DNA of 64,000 nucleotides from Phorcus lineatus (lineage: Eukaryota > Mollusca > Gastropoda > Trochida > Trochidae). Positions 22,991 through 35,282 of this stretch are shown piece after piece. The stretch is taken from positions 37,881,194-37,945,193 of the forward strand of contig OV121086.1 of the NCBI GenBank assembly GCA_921293015.1, in the 5' to 3' direction. Numbering within the stretch: position 1 is the stretch's first letter; each line of letters starts with the position of its first letter. Made by a program: the position numbers and the translations under genes. The notes beneath the pieces are model-generated. The model was given only the letters and a program-made list of their open reading frames with translations. It made no database searches and was not told the DNA's origin.

Positions 22991-25971
22991 GATGCAGGCA
23001 GGTCGGTTCCAGCGTCAGAATGATCTACAGAGAGAGGGTTAAGCTATTTATCGAGTAAAAAATGCTGTGTCATTTGTACACAAATCCTTGCGTTGTATAT
23101 ATATCTAGGTTAGGTATCCATTCATGTGCTAGAGTTTGAATGGAATACCTTTATTCTTCCGCAGCGGGTCGATGTACATCATTGGCGTTTGGTAACAGTG
23201 ACTAAGATATTTCCTTAATATGGCATAGCAATGATGAGTTGATACTTTTTCCATAGTTTGATAGGGAGAATTTTAAATGATTGTGTTAGTCCAAATGTAA
23301 ATATTGAATTTCGACCAATTCATGTTGTTCTCTAGTACACTATAGAAAGTTGATATCTACATTTATTAGTATATTTAATAATGGTTATAGTTAGGCTTTT
23401 ACAGGATTCAACTAGGTATTTTGATGTTTAGTTTACTTGATTGGTTGTTTAGTTTATCTATACATACTTGACAAAGTAAGTCATTTTATCATTATGTCAA
23501 TGAATAGATAGGCTGCATACATAATTATCATAATTTCAAAATTTACACCTGTTCAGATTAACATGAGTTGAACGTTTATCCATAACACTTTCATTATTAA
23601 CAAAATGCTGATCACAAAAGACTTTTACTGAAATACTTTACTTTTACAGGAAATTTTACTAATCGCTTGGAAAGGTATTCAAGTAATGGCATTGTCAAGC
23701 ATGCTGTCAAATTAGAGTAAATTTTTGTAAGCAGTAAACAGACAGATGTACTATTTTCTTTGAAAATATCTTAATGAGTATACTGCACAACCTGGCTTTG
23801 GTAATTACGACTCAGTATATAACAAATATTGAGAACAACTTTTTTCCAAGGTTAGGTGTTACAGGTTTTCTGACTTATGCTTATCTACCATTGAAGTTGG
23901 AAATGAGTTAAAACTTCAAATATTTTCAGTTATTTAATATATCAACTTATCTTTTGGAGATATTTTTCTCACAATTACACAATGTTTTGAGTGTATCATA
24001 CAGGGGCATTAGTACGTTTTTGAAAGATTTATTTTTTCAAATTTCTTCTGAGGGTCAGATTTCTCATCACTCGATCAACCACAGTCGTAAATGGAAAAAA
24101 TCATGTATCATGCAAAAAACACTTTTAAATCATTTGAGGTTGGAAAACGGATTTTCCTAGATGAGCAGACTATGGTTCTTTCGTTTAAAAACGGCTTCTT
24201 TGGACTAAATATAACAATATTGCAACTGAAATATTTAGTTTCGTTTTCATTAGATCACTATATTTATTATTATATTTATCTATAAAACGTGTTAACGTCC
24301 CTTTAATATATATGTTGTTGTGCTGTACAAGTTTTTTGCATCCATAATAAGCATATACAAACAATGACAATGGTGAAGTTGCGCAACTTTCTTTATGTAT
24401 ATCGATCTTCAATAACGTGAAATAGCGAGCATGAAGAATCTGCCAAGTCATCGGTGCCTGGAGATGACAGTGCAACTTTCCATTTTGTATTGATCTTACA
24501 AATCGACGCACCATGACAACTCTACAACAAGCTGTCACGGGCATTATGCAGATAGAGTAAATATTCATGTAATTTACACAGTGTAAGTAGCTATATCACC
24601 ATGACACATGCTGTATAAGAACGCGTCGAGGATCGACCTACGGCAAGAGTTATTGAAATCATCACCAAATTGGAATTTATCTTTATAATAAACCATTCTC
24701 ACTTTACAGTAAGAATTTTTAATTGTTATCAAGCCTGATATATGATGCTTGCTGTGACATGTAACATTTTAATTATAACTTTATACCTCGAGTAAAATTG
24801 CATGGCAGAATGTAACGTTTTTTCCAGATACGAATTTAAAAATGTTGCATTCTTGTCTTTTTTTATGTCTGTTTTAACCTTCCGGCACTTTAAGATATTT
24901 TGAATCAAATTAAAATACGTCTGTAAATTAACTATATATGACCCGAGAATGAAAGTATTTGTACAACAAATTACAATGAAATGGCATATTTTGTATATAA
25001 AATATGTTCATGGTTACAAGGACGTGTTTTTTATAATGTTCATTCGTCTAACTGACAGAGCAAGGATCCTTATAGGTTAATGAGCTAGTATTAGATGTAA
25101 CTCATGCCGTGAGAATGGACTCTACTGTAAGATACAGTACATAATGCCTCTCTACAACTGCAACCGATGAAAGACTACACTAAGGGTTTACATAAGTATA
25201 TTAATGAAAGCTGTTTTATGATCTATATACATGTAGTTGCTTTTCGACAAAATTTTGAATAATTTTACATGGCGTAGTAAGACCACGTCATCGACAAGAC
25301 AAAATTGTTTAGTTTTCAGAAAGACTCTTTAAGATCGACTGAAATGAAATATTAGCCACTTTAAGCTTCATAAATGGGGATAGCAATTTAACAATCATTC
25401 GAGCTTCAACTTCTCAAATTGCCCAATTGATTATTTATGTACGACTTTTCAAAACACCGCTCAATAACCACCGATAATGATGAAAAAGTCAACGTCGTCA
25501 CCAAAACGTATCTGTCTTGTCTGACTTCACCAAGGTTTCTTTGTTAATCCTACTGATCACAATTCAACGTGAATAATACCATTTAAACTGTTAATTTAAC
25601 AACAAATCTTCATCACGACAACTTTAATCTTCGATAAGCGTATACGTGTATGGTTAATTACACTACTACCATTTTTCAAGATTATCCAGTGAATAAAAAA
25701 AAAATAATAAAAATAAATTATGTCTGGTCAATTGTGTAAATGAAGAAAAACTAACCACTTTGGTTATATTTATGATATAGTATATGTCAGAATTGGATTC
25801 ATATGTTGATTTATTCAAATAAAACTATACGTTTTCGTAAAGGAATAAATGGCATGAACTAAAGAAAGTAAAATTCAATCAGGGTCTTGTTCAGCATAGT
25901 AAATAGTTGGTAACCCAATCACACATTAAGTCTTTTTTTATGGTTTGTAAAATATAGTACACTGTATCTCT
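22991..25971. other. 3-kb intergenic spacer between GST-E and GST-D
   Basis: Very AT-rich. The open frames (for example 24185-24568 minus) have no family features, no flanking splice signals and no matching neighbours. No GST exon relic or repeat was recognised here. Confidence 0.5.
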
Positions 25972-28053
25972 TTAAAACTGTGTTTCTGGTCTCTTTTCTA
26001 TCCACTGCTTTATCCTATTGTTACTTTGCACCTCCGCGTAGTTAGCCTTTAATTTTGGCGTGGAATCGAGTAGGTTTGGTGTTTCTTTAACCATTCCACT
26101 AAGGAGATCAAAAGCAACCACATCCGCTAGTGTCAGCTGAAACAGGAAAAACAGATTTGTCATGTGTCATATGTATCATGATGTAGTTTGTAGTAATTAA
26201 AAATGGTATTATACTACCAAATGTTCTATATTACGCTCCCAGCGTTTTCTTATAGGAGCTTAAGAAAGGTACAAAAATAGTCTATCAATCATATGCAGAC
26301 CTTTCCTGCAACGAAGAAGGCATCGGGAGTCTTGGCGAGGATTTTCTCTAGAATGGTGAGGAATTTAGGAACGGTTTCTCCCTTTAGCTTCTTCATTAGC
26401 TCAGTCTGAAAAAGAATTATCATCCTTGTTATAATAAATTCAATATGTATCTATAACATTCCTGAGCATTTAGTCATCTAAATATGTAGTTTTAACATCG
26501 TTATTCATCAATTATGAAGGGCTAAACTAGTTTCTATAATTCTAACCATAAACCTCCTTTCACAACAATCTTTGAAAAAGGTAACCGTCCATAAACTGAC
26601 ATTTAATATGTTTACGAATGCTGCAATCCTTTAAGTAGTAGCACGTGTTTTGATTTAAGATTTATTTCTTAAAAGGTTCCCAAATGAAGGTTTACATGTT
26701 TATGCCAAATTAGTTATCTTCAAAGGGTTAAAACGTCTCATCACACCTTTATTATTTGAGTCTCTTTCTTCATTTTCATTTTGTTGATGGCAATGAATCA
26801 GTTTTTCAAATTCTACCGGAACATATGAGCGCTCACCTTCTTTGAATCTTCCTTCTCAAAGAACGCTGCCACCATCTGTTCTCGCAAGTCGCCTACAATA
26901 CCCACCACCTCCAGGATTGCCAGGTTCTCAAGGGCGTTGCTGCCGTAATATCCTAGGTAATCACAAGAGAAAAGTTTTTGCTATATATATTTATCAAGTA
27001 AAAAACCCCAACGTTTTCATGCTTTGCAGAAATGGTTATTGAATTCCTAGATTTCTAAGGTCATTAGGGAAGTAATAATACTTGTAGGAGTGAAGATAAG
27101 TCGATCTTTTGATTTCATCAGATCTAAACAATAATAATTTCCAACTGATTTAGCAAGTTATCTAATAAAAACATTTGAAGAATTATTATGTCTGGTAACA
27201 TAGACAACAGATACAGAAGTAGGTCATTATCATAATTCTTCATTCTCTAAAACCAAACATGATGGTACAAGAGCAAGTTTGCAAAGATAATTTAAGTTCA
27301 GATTGCTCATCAGGGTATCACAGGACATATGATATTACACATGTGATATTATGAATTGTATTACACCTATCAATGTATCGGTAACACTCACCGAACTCCG
27401 TTGCTAAGTAGATTGCAATAGGCACGCTCTGTGAGAAGAGCTGACCATCAATCTCTAACACGGGGAGTTGGCCACTTGGAGTCTCTGTAAATCAATAATG
27501 TCAACTTCATAAGACCTAGGCATCTATTAAATTTAAATTAAATATCATCAGAAATAAATGTGAATTAAGCAGATCAGTTATTCATGAAAACGATTAGAAA
27601 TTGTTAAAAACACTCCAGGCCTTTCTTCAACAGAGTTCCACGCTTACTCATTGCAATTATTTCTGTATACAATCCAAGAAAGACCATATTATATGCATGT
27701 TATCATTTCGAATAACATAAAAGAATGCTATTTGAAAATTCATGATTCCATTCTTCACTTAGTTTAAATGGCAAAGATTAAGGCAAACATAATGTTTCTT
27801 CTAAGGATGAATCAGTATGAATCACTTGTGAACTTATAATGATCTTCCTGTCTATTTCGCATTTACGTAAATTTTCATTCCGCTTAATGTATTTGCCTAA
27901 ATTTCAATTTGTTTACTCACTTGGTTTGAATGGAGGCCATGTATCTTTGTCAAGTCGGACATCGTCATATTCAACACCACCGAGGGCAAATATATACCGA
28001 GCGAGTTCTGCTCTCCCTCTGGCGTTGAAATAAATTAGCCTATATTTTGGCAT
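25972..28053 (-). CDS. sigma-class glutathione S-transferase, copy E (complete, 5 exons)
   Basis: A 203-aa sigma GST. Coding exons: 28053-27921, 27484-27392, 26952-26837, 26405-26301, 26136-25972 (stop TAA). Phases are 1,1,0,0. It starts MPKYRLIYFNARGRAE with catalytic Tyr8. Exon 2 has TPSGQLPVL and FSQSVPIAIYL (glutathione Gln, cis-Pro, Gln-Ser). Exon 5 has LTLADVVAFD and ends IEKRPETQF, a typical C-terminus. It is the most compact copy (2.1 kb). The S-x-P variant of the S-x-A-I helix start groups it with copies D and F. A TATAAGA word lies about 60 bases upstream of the start. Confidence 0.94.
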
Positions 28054-28994
28054 CTTCCTTTACATGTAGTTATCACTTGATAATATGAAGTAACGGAGCC
28101 CTTATCCTTCTTATAATGATAGCCAAGAGGGTAGTCTGCAAGGTTGCGCGTTCTGTCCTATCTCATTCAGCTTAGCAGTTAAAGTATTCAGGTCATCACG
28201 GTTGGAAAACCAGGACACTCGGCTCTTTCTATTTTGCTTTTCTCAACCTCTTTGTGAATGGGTTGCCAATGCTTGTACAAGTAGTAGTTGTATACAACGG
28301 TTTGTATACAAAAGTGCTTAATATCTAAAGTGTGTCTCAGTCAGTGCGTTTATTTACATCATACTTTTCATGAAATGTGGTATGCATGATAACCCGTTGA
28401 ACGTTAGTATTGAGGGAAGGTAATCAGCACCTTTTACGATTGGATTATGACAAAACTCTTTCATTATCTATATATCAGATTAATTATTCATAAATCATAT
28501 GTATTTAACTATCATATTATGGAAATAAGTAGGAAAAGGTACCATGCATATGAATTGTAAAGGTTAGAAAAGTTAGAAATGTAAATATATATCACTGTAT
28601 ATAAGTTTACTGGCAAAACTATACACATAAACATTCTAAGGTATATACAGCATCAGATTTTACACAAATGATACATTTTACGAGAAAATATTTTGTAACA
28701 GGTGATTGTGTACGCTTGGTAAATGATGCAAATGCAGAGTCATCAAATCCGCCCTCATCTATGCCGTTAACACCCAAGGTACATGTAGATATAGCTTTGT
28801 ACGTGCCGGGGTGCACAGGTAGCGTGAGTCGGCAAGATTAATCAAACTGGATTACAGGTGGGTCAACAAGATGAAAAATGAGTTACAGATTGAATTGAGT
28901 GGGACATCAACTTTAATCATTGTCTAATGTCAAAACATGTGCTCAGGAAAAACAGGTTTCTATTTGAATAACAAAATAAGATTGAAATAATTAC

Positions 28995-29434
28995 TTAAGG
29001 ACAAAGAGTATATTATGAGAGTGAAATATGTCAAACTTTGTAAATGAAGTTATCTTATCGAGATTTTTTTGTGTTTTGAATATTACTATCCTTATGCTTA
29101 TCAGTATAGTATAGTGACAATAAACAGGTTGAAGTCGTGATTTGTAATAAAAAACGGAATTTGGCGAGCGACAATGACTGGAATTTTGGAAACGTATATT
29201 ACAGGATACACAAAGATGAATATGGCGTGTTGATTTTAAGCAAGTCATTGGACTTTGTAACATTCTATTGCTGTTTTTCGATTATCATTGAAAAGAAGAA
29301 AATATAAGAATTTTGGCATTTTCTTTATAAACATATGTTTAGGGAGGAGATTTGAACTTTACTCAGGACATATGGAAAATTAACTCTTTCCTAGCAACAT
29401 ACAACCTTATGAAACATTATCTATGTCACCTTAA
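28995..29434. mobile_element. TTAA-ended MITE, family 2, copy 2 (diverged)
   Basis: It starts TTAAGGACAAAGAGTATATT and ends with the inverse of a similar word at TTAA (29431-29434). It aligns along its length with 8732-9219, for example at AAATATGTCA, GTTATCTT, CTTATGCTTATCAGT and GACAATAAACAGGTT. The shared core is degenerate here. Confidence 0.7.
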
Positions 29435-30764
29435 ACACTTAAAGTCTTATAAACACGGACAAAAGCCCTTTCGTGCATCATACGTTTTATTAACTTAATT
29501 TATTGATATCATCTTTTAAAAAACTTTGAAATGCAAATAAAAAGATTCCCATAATTATATTAAATGTTGAAATGTCATTTTGTCATACATGTAATGAAAT
29601 CTAATTTACCGAAAAGTAATTTTAAGTATTTCTACGAGTAATCGTACACTAGGATTTAGCTCAGAATGAGGTCAGCTTACATGTATACACCGGGCTATGT
29701 CGCTTTAGTATGTGCAAACACCGGGTATATCACAACTTCATTCAGGAATGTTCGTCAATGTAAGCTTTTAGATCAAACACACTTCTCATCGTGACTCGTC
29801 GCAAAACCAATAGACAGTTAACAGAGGAAATTTCCCCTGAATTAATTCCCCACCGGCATGAGTCTCACTGGAAAATACCCAAAGGAGGTTTTAAGTTTTT
29901 AAAGCTACAGTGCTACATCGGTGTGTTTGGGAACAAACTTCGGAAGTATACATTCGGTTGCACATTCACAATCCATTGGAAAATTTGTTTACGACCTTTG
30001 TCCCACTTCAATAAAACCTTTGATAACCTTAAGTCACTAAGGTAGCCTTAGCTCAAAGTCAATTAATCAATTCATTGAACCTTAGGGTTCAAATTGCTAC
30101 TGCAATGAACCTGAGGTCAATAGTCAGAAATAATAACAAAGACACACATTAGATAATATCCACTTGAAAGCAATATCCATGATTTACAGCTTATGTACAG
30201 TTTATTTGAAAATACAACTAGTTTTTTTGTGTGCATAGATCAACGCTAATCTATGTGACATATATAGTTGTCATGATATGGGGAATACCTCTATGAAATT
30301 GATAGGCTGATGTTGAAGGAACTGTACTCGCATATTACGTTTTGACACGCTTTCTTATTCATTCAAAATGTAACTATTACAAAAATATATCTCATGGAGT
30401 TATTTCAATAGCCTTGGTACAATATGTCATGATTTTTTTTTATTTGAAACAGACATAACATAATGATATTCCTTGTAAAAGGCATTGATATGCAGTAGAC
30501 AATAGGACTTAAATATATAAAAATCACTACCTCGCCGTAGTATACGCGTGCCGTATTGTTGTGGTATGTTCGGCTGAATGAGACCTGGTCAGAGAAACTT
30601 TACTACTGTAGCTGTGTCCCGTATCCTGACCCACATAAACCGCGTAACCTTTTTGAATGAATATGGTTGAGTCATTTCGTGTCTACACGCAGTATGTGTA
30701 AGGTATCAGGCTATGCGGGTTTAAGCTAAATAGAGAGTACGATTATATTCAAGCTCCAGTGTTC
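29435..30764. other. intergenic spacer, no gene recognised
   Basis: AT-rich spacer. The word CTAAGGTAGCCTTAG, a 15-base palindrome with a central TAG, occurs near 30038 and also near 6918, both times beside AT-rich unique sequence. No exon was recognised. Confidence 0.45.
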
Positions 30765-31242
30765 TTAAAGAGCCACTCCGTGAGTTGTTGGAGTCATATA
30801 TGCCAAACTTAATGAATGGTGTAATCTGATCGCGAATTATCGACTGTTACCAAAAAGACACATTTTAAGCTTATTTGTTTTTTTTACAGTGACAATATGA
30901 AGGTAGAAAGTCGCAATTATGATCGATAACCGGACAGTGGCGCGCGTCAAGTAGTCAAACCTAAGTTGAGAGACTTTTCTAAAACAGCAAGGAGGGTAGT
31001 TAGGAGTTGATAGTGTTTGTTAGGTTATATAACTAGTATCCACGTATATTGGACGTGATATCTACACCTCTGTGCATTTATAAGGATGTTTTTATATTTT
31101 CATGGAAAACCAGTATTTGTCTTCTATATGTCTTTTGGACATTAAAACTTCACATGTTTTAATTCTATATCGCCACATATGACATTTAGGTTCGTATCAA
31201 AGGTAAATAATATGTTATGAAAATCACGGAGTGGCTCTTTAA
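30765..31242. mobile_element. TTAA-ended MITE, family 1, copy 2
   Basis: Same termini (TTAAAGAGCCACTCCGTGA) and the same internal order as the copy at 4897-5370, with few differences. The core word near 30921 reads GATCGATAACCGGACAGTGG. Confidence 0.85.
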
Positions 31243-32020
31243 ACTATGGAACATGTAGAATGCTTAAAGGAATTTAGCTGTCGATTTGCTTATACAGTCA
31301 GATAGGACAGAAATACATTTCAAATACTTCTTTTTAGTTGTTTCAATAGTCTATCAATTCACGATTGAAGTTGCTCTGTTAACCCGAAATCAGTTTACAA
31401 TGTATCAATACATACATTGACTTTCGACTATCCGACTGGTAACTTCAGAGTCGATATTCCGCTTGCAAGTGGGATTAATCTCTTTCCAAAAGGAATTAAT
31501 CGTATTTTTTTTCGTGTGTTTACACGGAGAGAGCAAATGTTTTTAATTTAATGTCGAATTTTGTACAAAATAAGAAGTTTGAGTGAAAAATCATCGTAAA
31601 CTAAGATTTCCGCTGCTGGGCATGCAGCAGCATTCCTTCGAATACGGCAACAAAACAATGACGTCATTTCGCGAGCGCTTCTGACGTCATAAACCCTATT
31701 ACGACGTCATAGTGGTCTACTGTTAGAGTCATCCATTTGCGTCATGAGGGGGTGTCGCGGTCTTTGTTTGCTATCAAAACAAGCTAAAAGGCTTTTTAAA
31801 CGATTCGATATTTACATTTGTACCGAATACTATTACAAAACTATTTCGTGAACACGCAGTATGAGGTTTAACTTTGTGTACGTTTTAATTTTAGTTCAAT
31901 ACTATGACGCAAAATCCCCGATGCTGACGAGTTCATGTTTGTCTCCAGAAGACGGAACATTTTATACTGTGCATTTCGCTATGAAAAAGAGTTCAGCATT
32001 AAAATCGTCATGGTAGAATT

Positions 32021-32132
32021 GAGATAAACCTAGTGTGTTTGAAAATCTGCGCGTACGGTTTCAATTTAAAATTTACTCGCTATCAATCCAGTATAACATG
32101 TCTCTGATTTTCAAACACACTAGGTTTATCTC
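32021..32132. repeat. 112-bp hairpin with perfect 27-bp arms
   Basis: The arms at 32021-32047 (starting GAGATAAACCTAGTGTGTTT) and 32106-32132 are exact reverse complements around a 58-base loop. Likely a very small MITE; no second copy was seen in the window. Confidence 0.85.
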
Positions 32133-32552
32133 CTAAATCTAGCCGACATCATTGTCCCCGAAAAACATTGAGACTTGAATGAATTCATCGTTCGGTCTTC
32201 AAATTAAATTTTTGGGGATAAATTATCACTGCATAAACTCTATCAATACCAAATTGCAAAGTAATCATAATAATCCTTTAATTTTGTCATATGGTGAGTA
32301 ATATAAAATGACGACTCCCCTTCAATATCAGAAGGGTTCTTTCTCATAGGCCTAAATACTGAACTTCAAGAAGTCACTTACTACTTAAAAACAATCATCT
32401 TTTTAATACGAAATGTTTATGACTTAAAAACTACAAATATGATATTAATTAGACTTATGAAAGACGAAGTAAAAGTCAAGAATATGTATCTCTGTTCCCG
32501 ATGAGACAATGGATCCATTGGGATTTCATTGAGTCCAACAAGACAAGCCATC

Positions 32553-35282
32553 TCAATGGTCAGTCTGAGGCCGTTTCTCCAGCCAGTTGCTGACTCCGGG
32601 GTTGGAGCGGACCTTGTCCATGTTCGCCTTCAGTCTTGGAGCTCTGAACAGGACATCTGGTTCCCCCCCTACTGCATTATCCAGTGTATCAAACACGATG
32701 ATGTCAGCAACAGAAAGCTGCAAGTGTTCATGAAGACATGAGTTAAAATTATAACATATGGACCACGAAGATAAATGTAACAAGGTAACGTGCGAAGAAA
32801 ATATTGAAAATTTCATGTTGGAGAAATCGGTAAAGTGTGGGAGAAATGATATTGAGAAACTTAATAGAAGGATAGATATGTCAAATTGATTTAAACATTA
32901 AATCTAAAATATCTGTGGGAAATAAGGCATGTGATCTATGTTCAATGAACTTAGGACGTGTCAACAATTTATAATGAAACTCGTAACTTATCTAAAACGG
33001 GAACTCTGATTTTATGCTGAGGGCAATTTAGGCTGCTGGCAAACAACATGGTAGATCAGTGTTCATTTCATATTAAAATGAAAAACATTGACGTCACGGG
33101 AGAAAAAGCCGCGGGAGCGAGAGCTAAGATTCTTGAAAATGAACTGTGTGCATTTTGTAATAAGGAATTGTGAAATATGGACTTAAAATGTTCATAATTT
33201 GAACAAAAAACAGGATAAACAGAAAACATTGAATTTGATTTTGTAAAATAATAACACCTTCTTTGAAAAGAATCCAGATTCAGATTTCACGAGAAACTTC
33301 TCAAATATATTCACATATTTGGGTATTTCCTCTTCGTTTAGCTGCTTCTTTATTTCGGCCTGAAAACCGAAACACAAACATGTTTGATATACATTGGAAC
33401 ACGATACTCAAACCAGTATTCCTTTAGAGCATGGGGAATAACATAACTCAAATTCAGCATTCTTAAAGGGTGTAATACAACAAGCATTTAATCATATAAT
33501 AATTGATATTCAAATATTTCTAGAATATTGTCTCATTTTATTTGTCAATTTGGTCGATTACCTTTTTAGTTTCGTCACTCTCGAAGAAAGGTTTGCCAAG
33601 TTTTCTCCTCAGATCAGCTGCTGTAGCTATTATCTCGTTGATCACCAGGCATTCCATGGTGGATGATCCATGCAATCCTGTATAGGAACATTAGGATAAC
33701 ACAGGAACTCTTCTATTCAATGTAAGGTCCTCAAGAACATAAACTCGTCATATAAGAACAACTTGTTATTCATTTGAGTAACATAAATAAATTACAAATA
33801 CCAGTCATCTAAAAAGTGAATATATATTATATTGGTATAATTGAAAATAATGTCCTGTGGACAAATGGGTAAGCTGTTTATTCTATGAGAACTCGTCAGG
33901 ATGAGAATATTATACTTGAAAATAGGGTCACTCCATTTATGATAATTCAACTACTCGTGAAGAAACTAATCTATCTCTTTAAACAATTTTTAAACAAAAT
34001 TATAACTTTATTTCCCTTTTGACTATCATACACATTGACTACGACATATAAGTTAAGTATTACTCGACTAAGCCCTTGCTTTGTGTGATTACATTACCGA
34101 AAACCTCAGCTAAGTAGACAGCTATAGGAATACTCTGGGAGAACATCTGACCATCTACCACTAGAACAGGCAGCTGACCACACGGTGTCTCTGGAACATC
34201 GGTTTCAGGTATAAATGTTTAGATATTGAAAACTACACCTATAATTATCTGGCATTTGAACATCCATTGACATGTTTTGTTACTTATTAACAAACATGTA
34301 GTTTTATATCCAATTAGAAAACCCATACGTATAAGCATTTCACAAAGTTATCAAGGTTTCGAATTATTTGGAACATCGGTCGGGCAGTACATATATATCA
34401 TATCTTGATCCTGTCACTGCCAGTCACATTTATATACAGTTTTTGGAATCATCATGACCCTTTTGCTCTTTTAACAAATCGACCAAATCGATATTTGAAT
34501 TTGTACCATATGTTCATGATTGGATTAGAAGTCACTATATGACTGAAATCTGTAAGTGATACAACAGACTCCTTGTAACTGTCGTTAGTCTGTAGATACA
34601 AGTATACTTACTTAAACATTATTCTCTGAAAATGACTTATTGGATTAAGTCAACTTTCACCGGTCAATGGTATGCTTTTTATTGTACTTTTGCATATACT
34701 GTTTCAATAAATAAAAAATTTATAAAGACACGGATAACTTTTAATAGATGGAAATTAAACGAGAGAAAGACTTTGGTTCAATCTTTGACCATTTGAAGAC
34801 AAACATGCGTAAGATAATATTTTTGCATTCTCATTCATAAACGTCTTCGAGATTATTTGAGGAAGACAGGACGTCTAATTAACGTGATCTCACCCATCTG
34901 TTTCCATTACCGATATTCAGTTATTGAATGAATTGTTGTACTGATTTTGCCATTTTCTGTCTCAAAATGCATTCAGTGCAGGTCATTCTCCATCCTCGGT
35001 CCCCCATGGCTTTTTTCCCGATACTCTTAATAAGAAACTTGTATTGGAACATTAAGTCATGTGTGACAAAGGATGGTCATTCTATGAAGAAAATCTTTTA
35101 CATGACCACTCATCATCGGATTGAGTGATGAACGGTAATCTGCCCTCACCTGGTTTCACCTTTGGCCAGGTTTCTCTGGTATACCTTTTGTCTTCATACT
35201 TAACACCTGCAGCAGCAAACAGCAATCTGGCTATCTCGGCCTGGCCCCGGGCCTCAAAGTACATGAGTTTGTAATCAGGCAT
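32553..35282 (-). CDS. sigma-class glutathione S-transferase, copy F (complete, 5 exons)
   Basis: A 202-aa sigma GST. Coding exons: 35282-35150, 34190-34098, 33677-33562, 33359-33258, 32717-32553 (stop TGA). Phases are 1,1,0,0. The start [16 protein letters not shown] has catalytic Tyr8. Exon 1 ends in G before a GTGAGG donor, so the junction codon is Glu rather than Lys, Asn or Thr. Exon 2 reads TPCGQLPVL and [11 protein letters not shown]. Exon 4 is 102 bases (34 codons). Exon 5 is [10 protein letters not shown] to RPQTDH, with an unusual His C-terminus. Sequences beyond both ends of this gene recur at 44.7-44.8 and 45.3-45.5 kb without the gene body, so this locus was once duplicated. Confidence 0.93.

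Noticed and set aside
24185-24568. Minus-strand 127-codon frame between GST-D and GST-E
   Set aside because: No splice context, domain or neighbour support; composition like the surrounding spacer.
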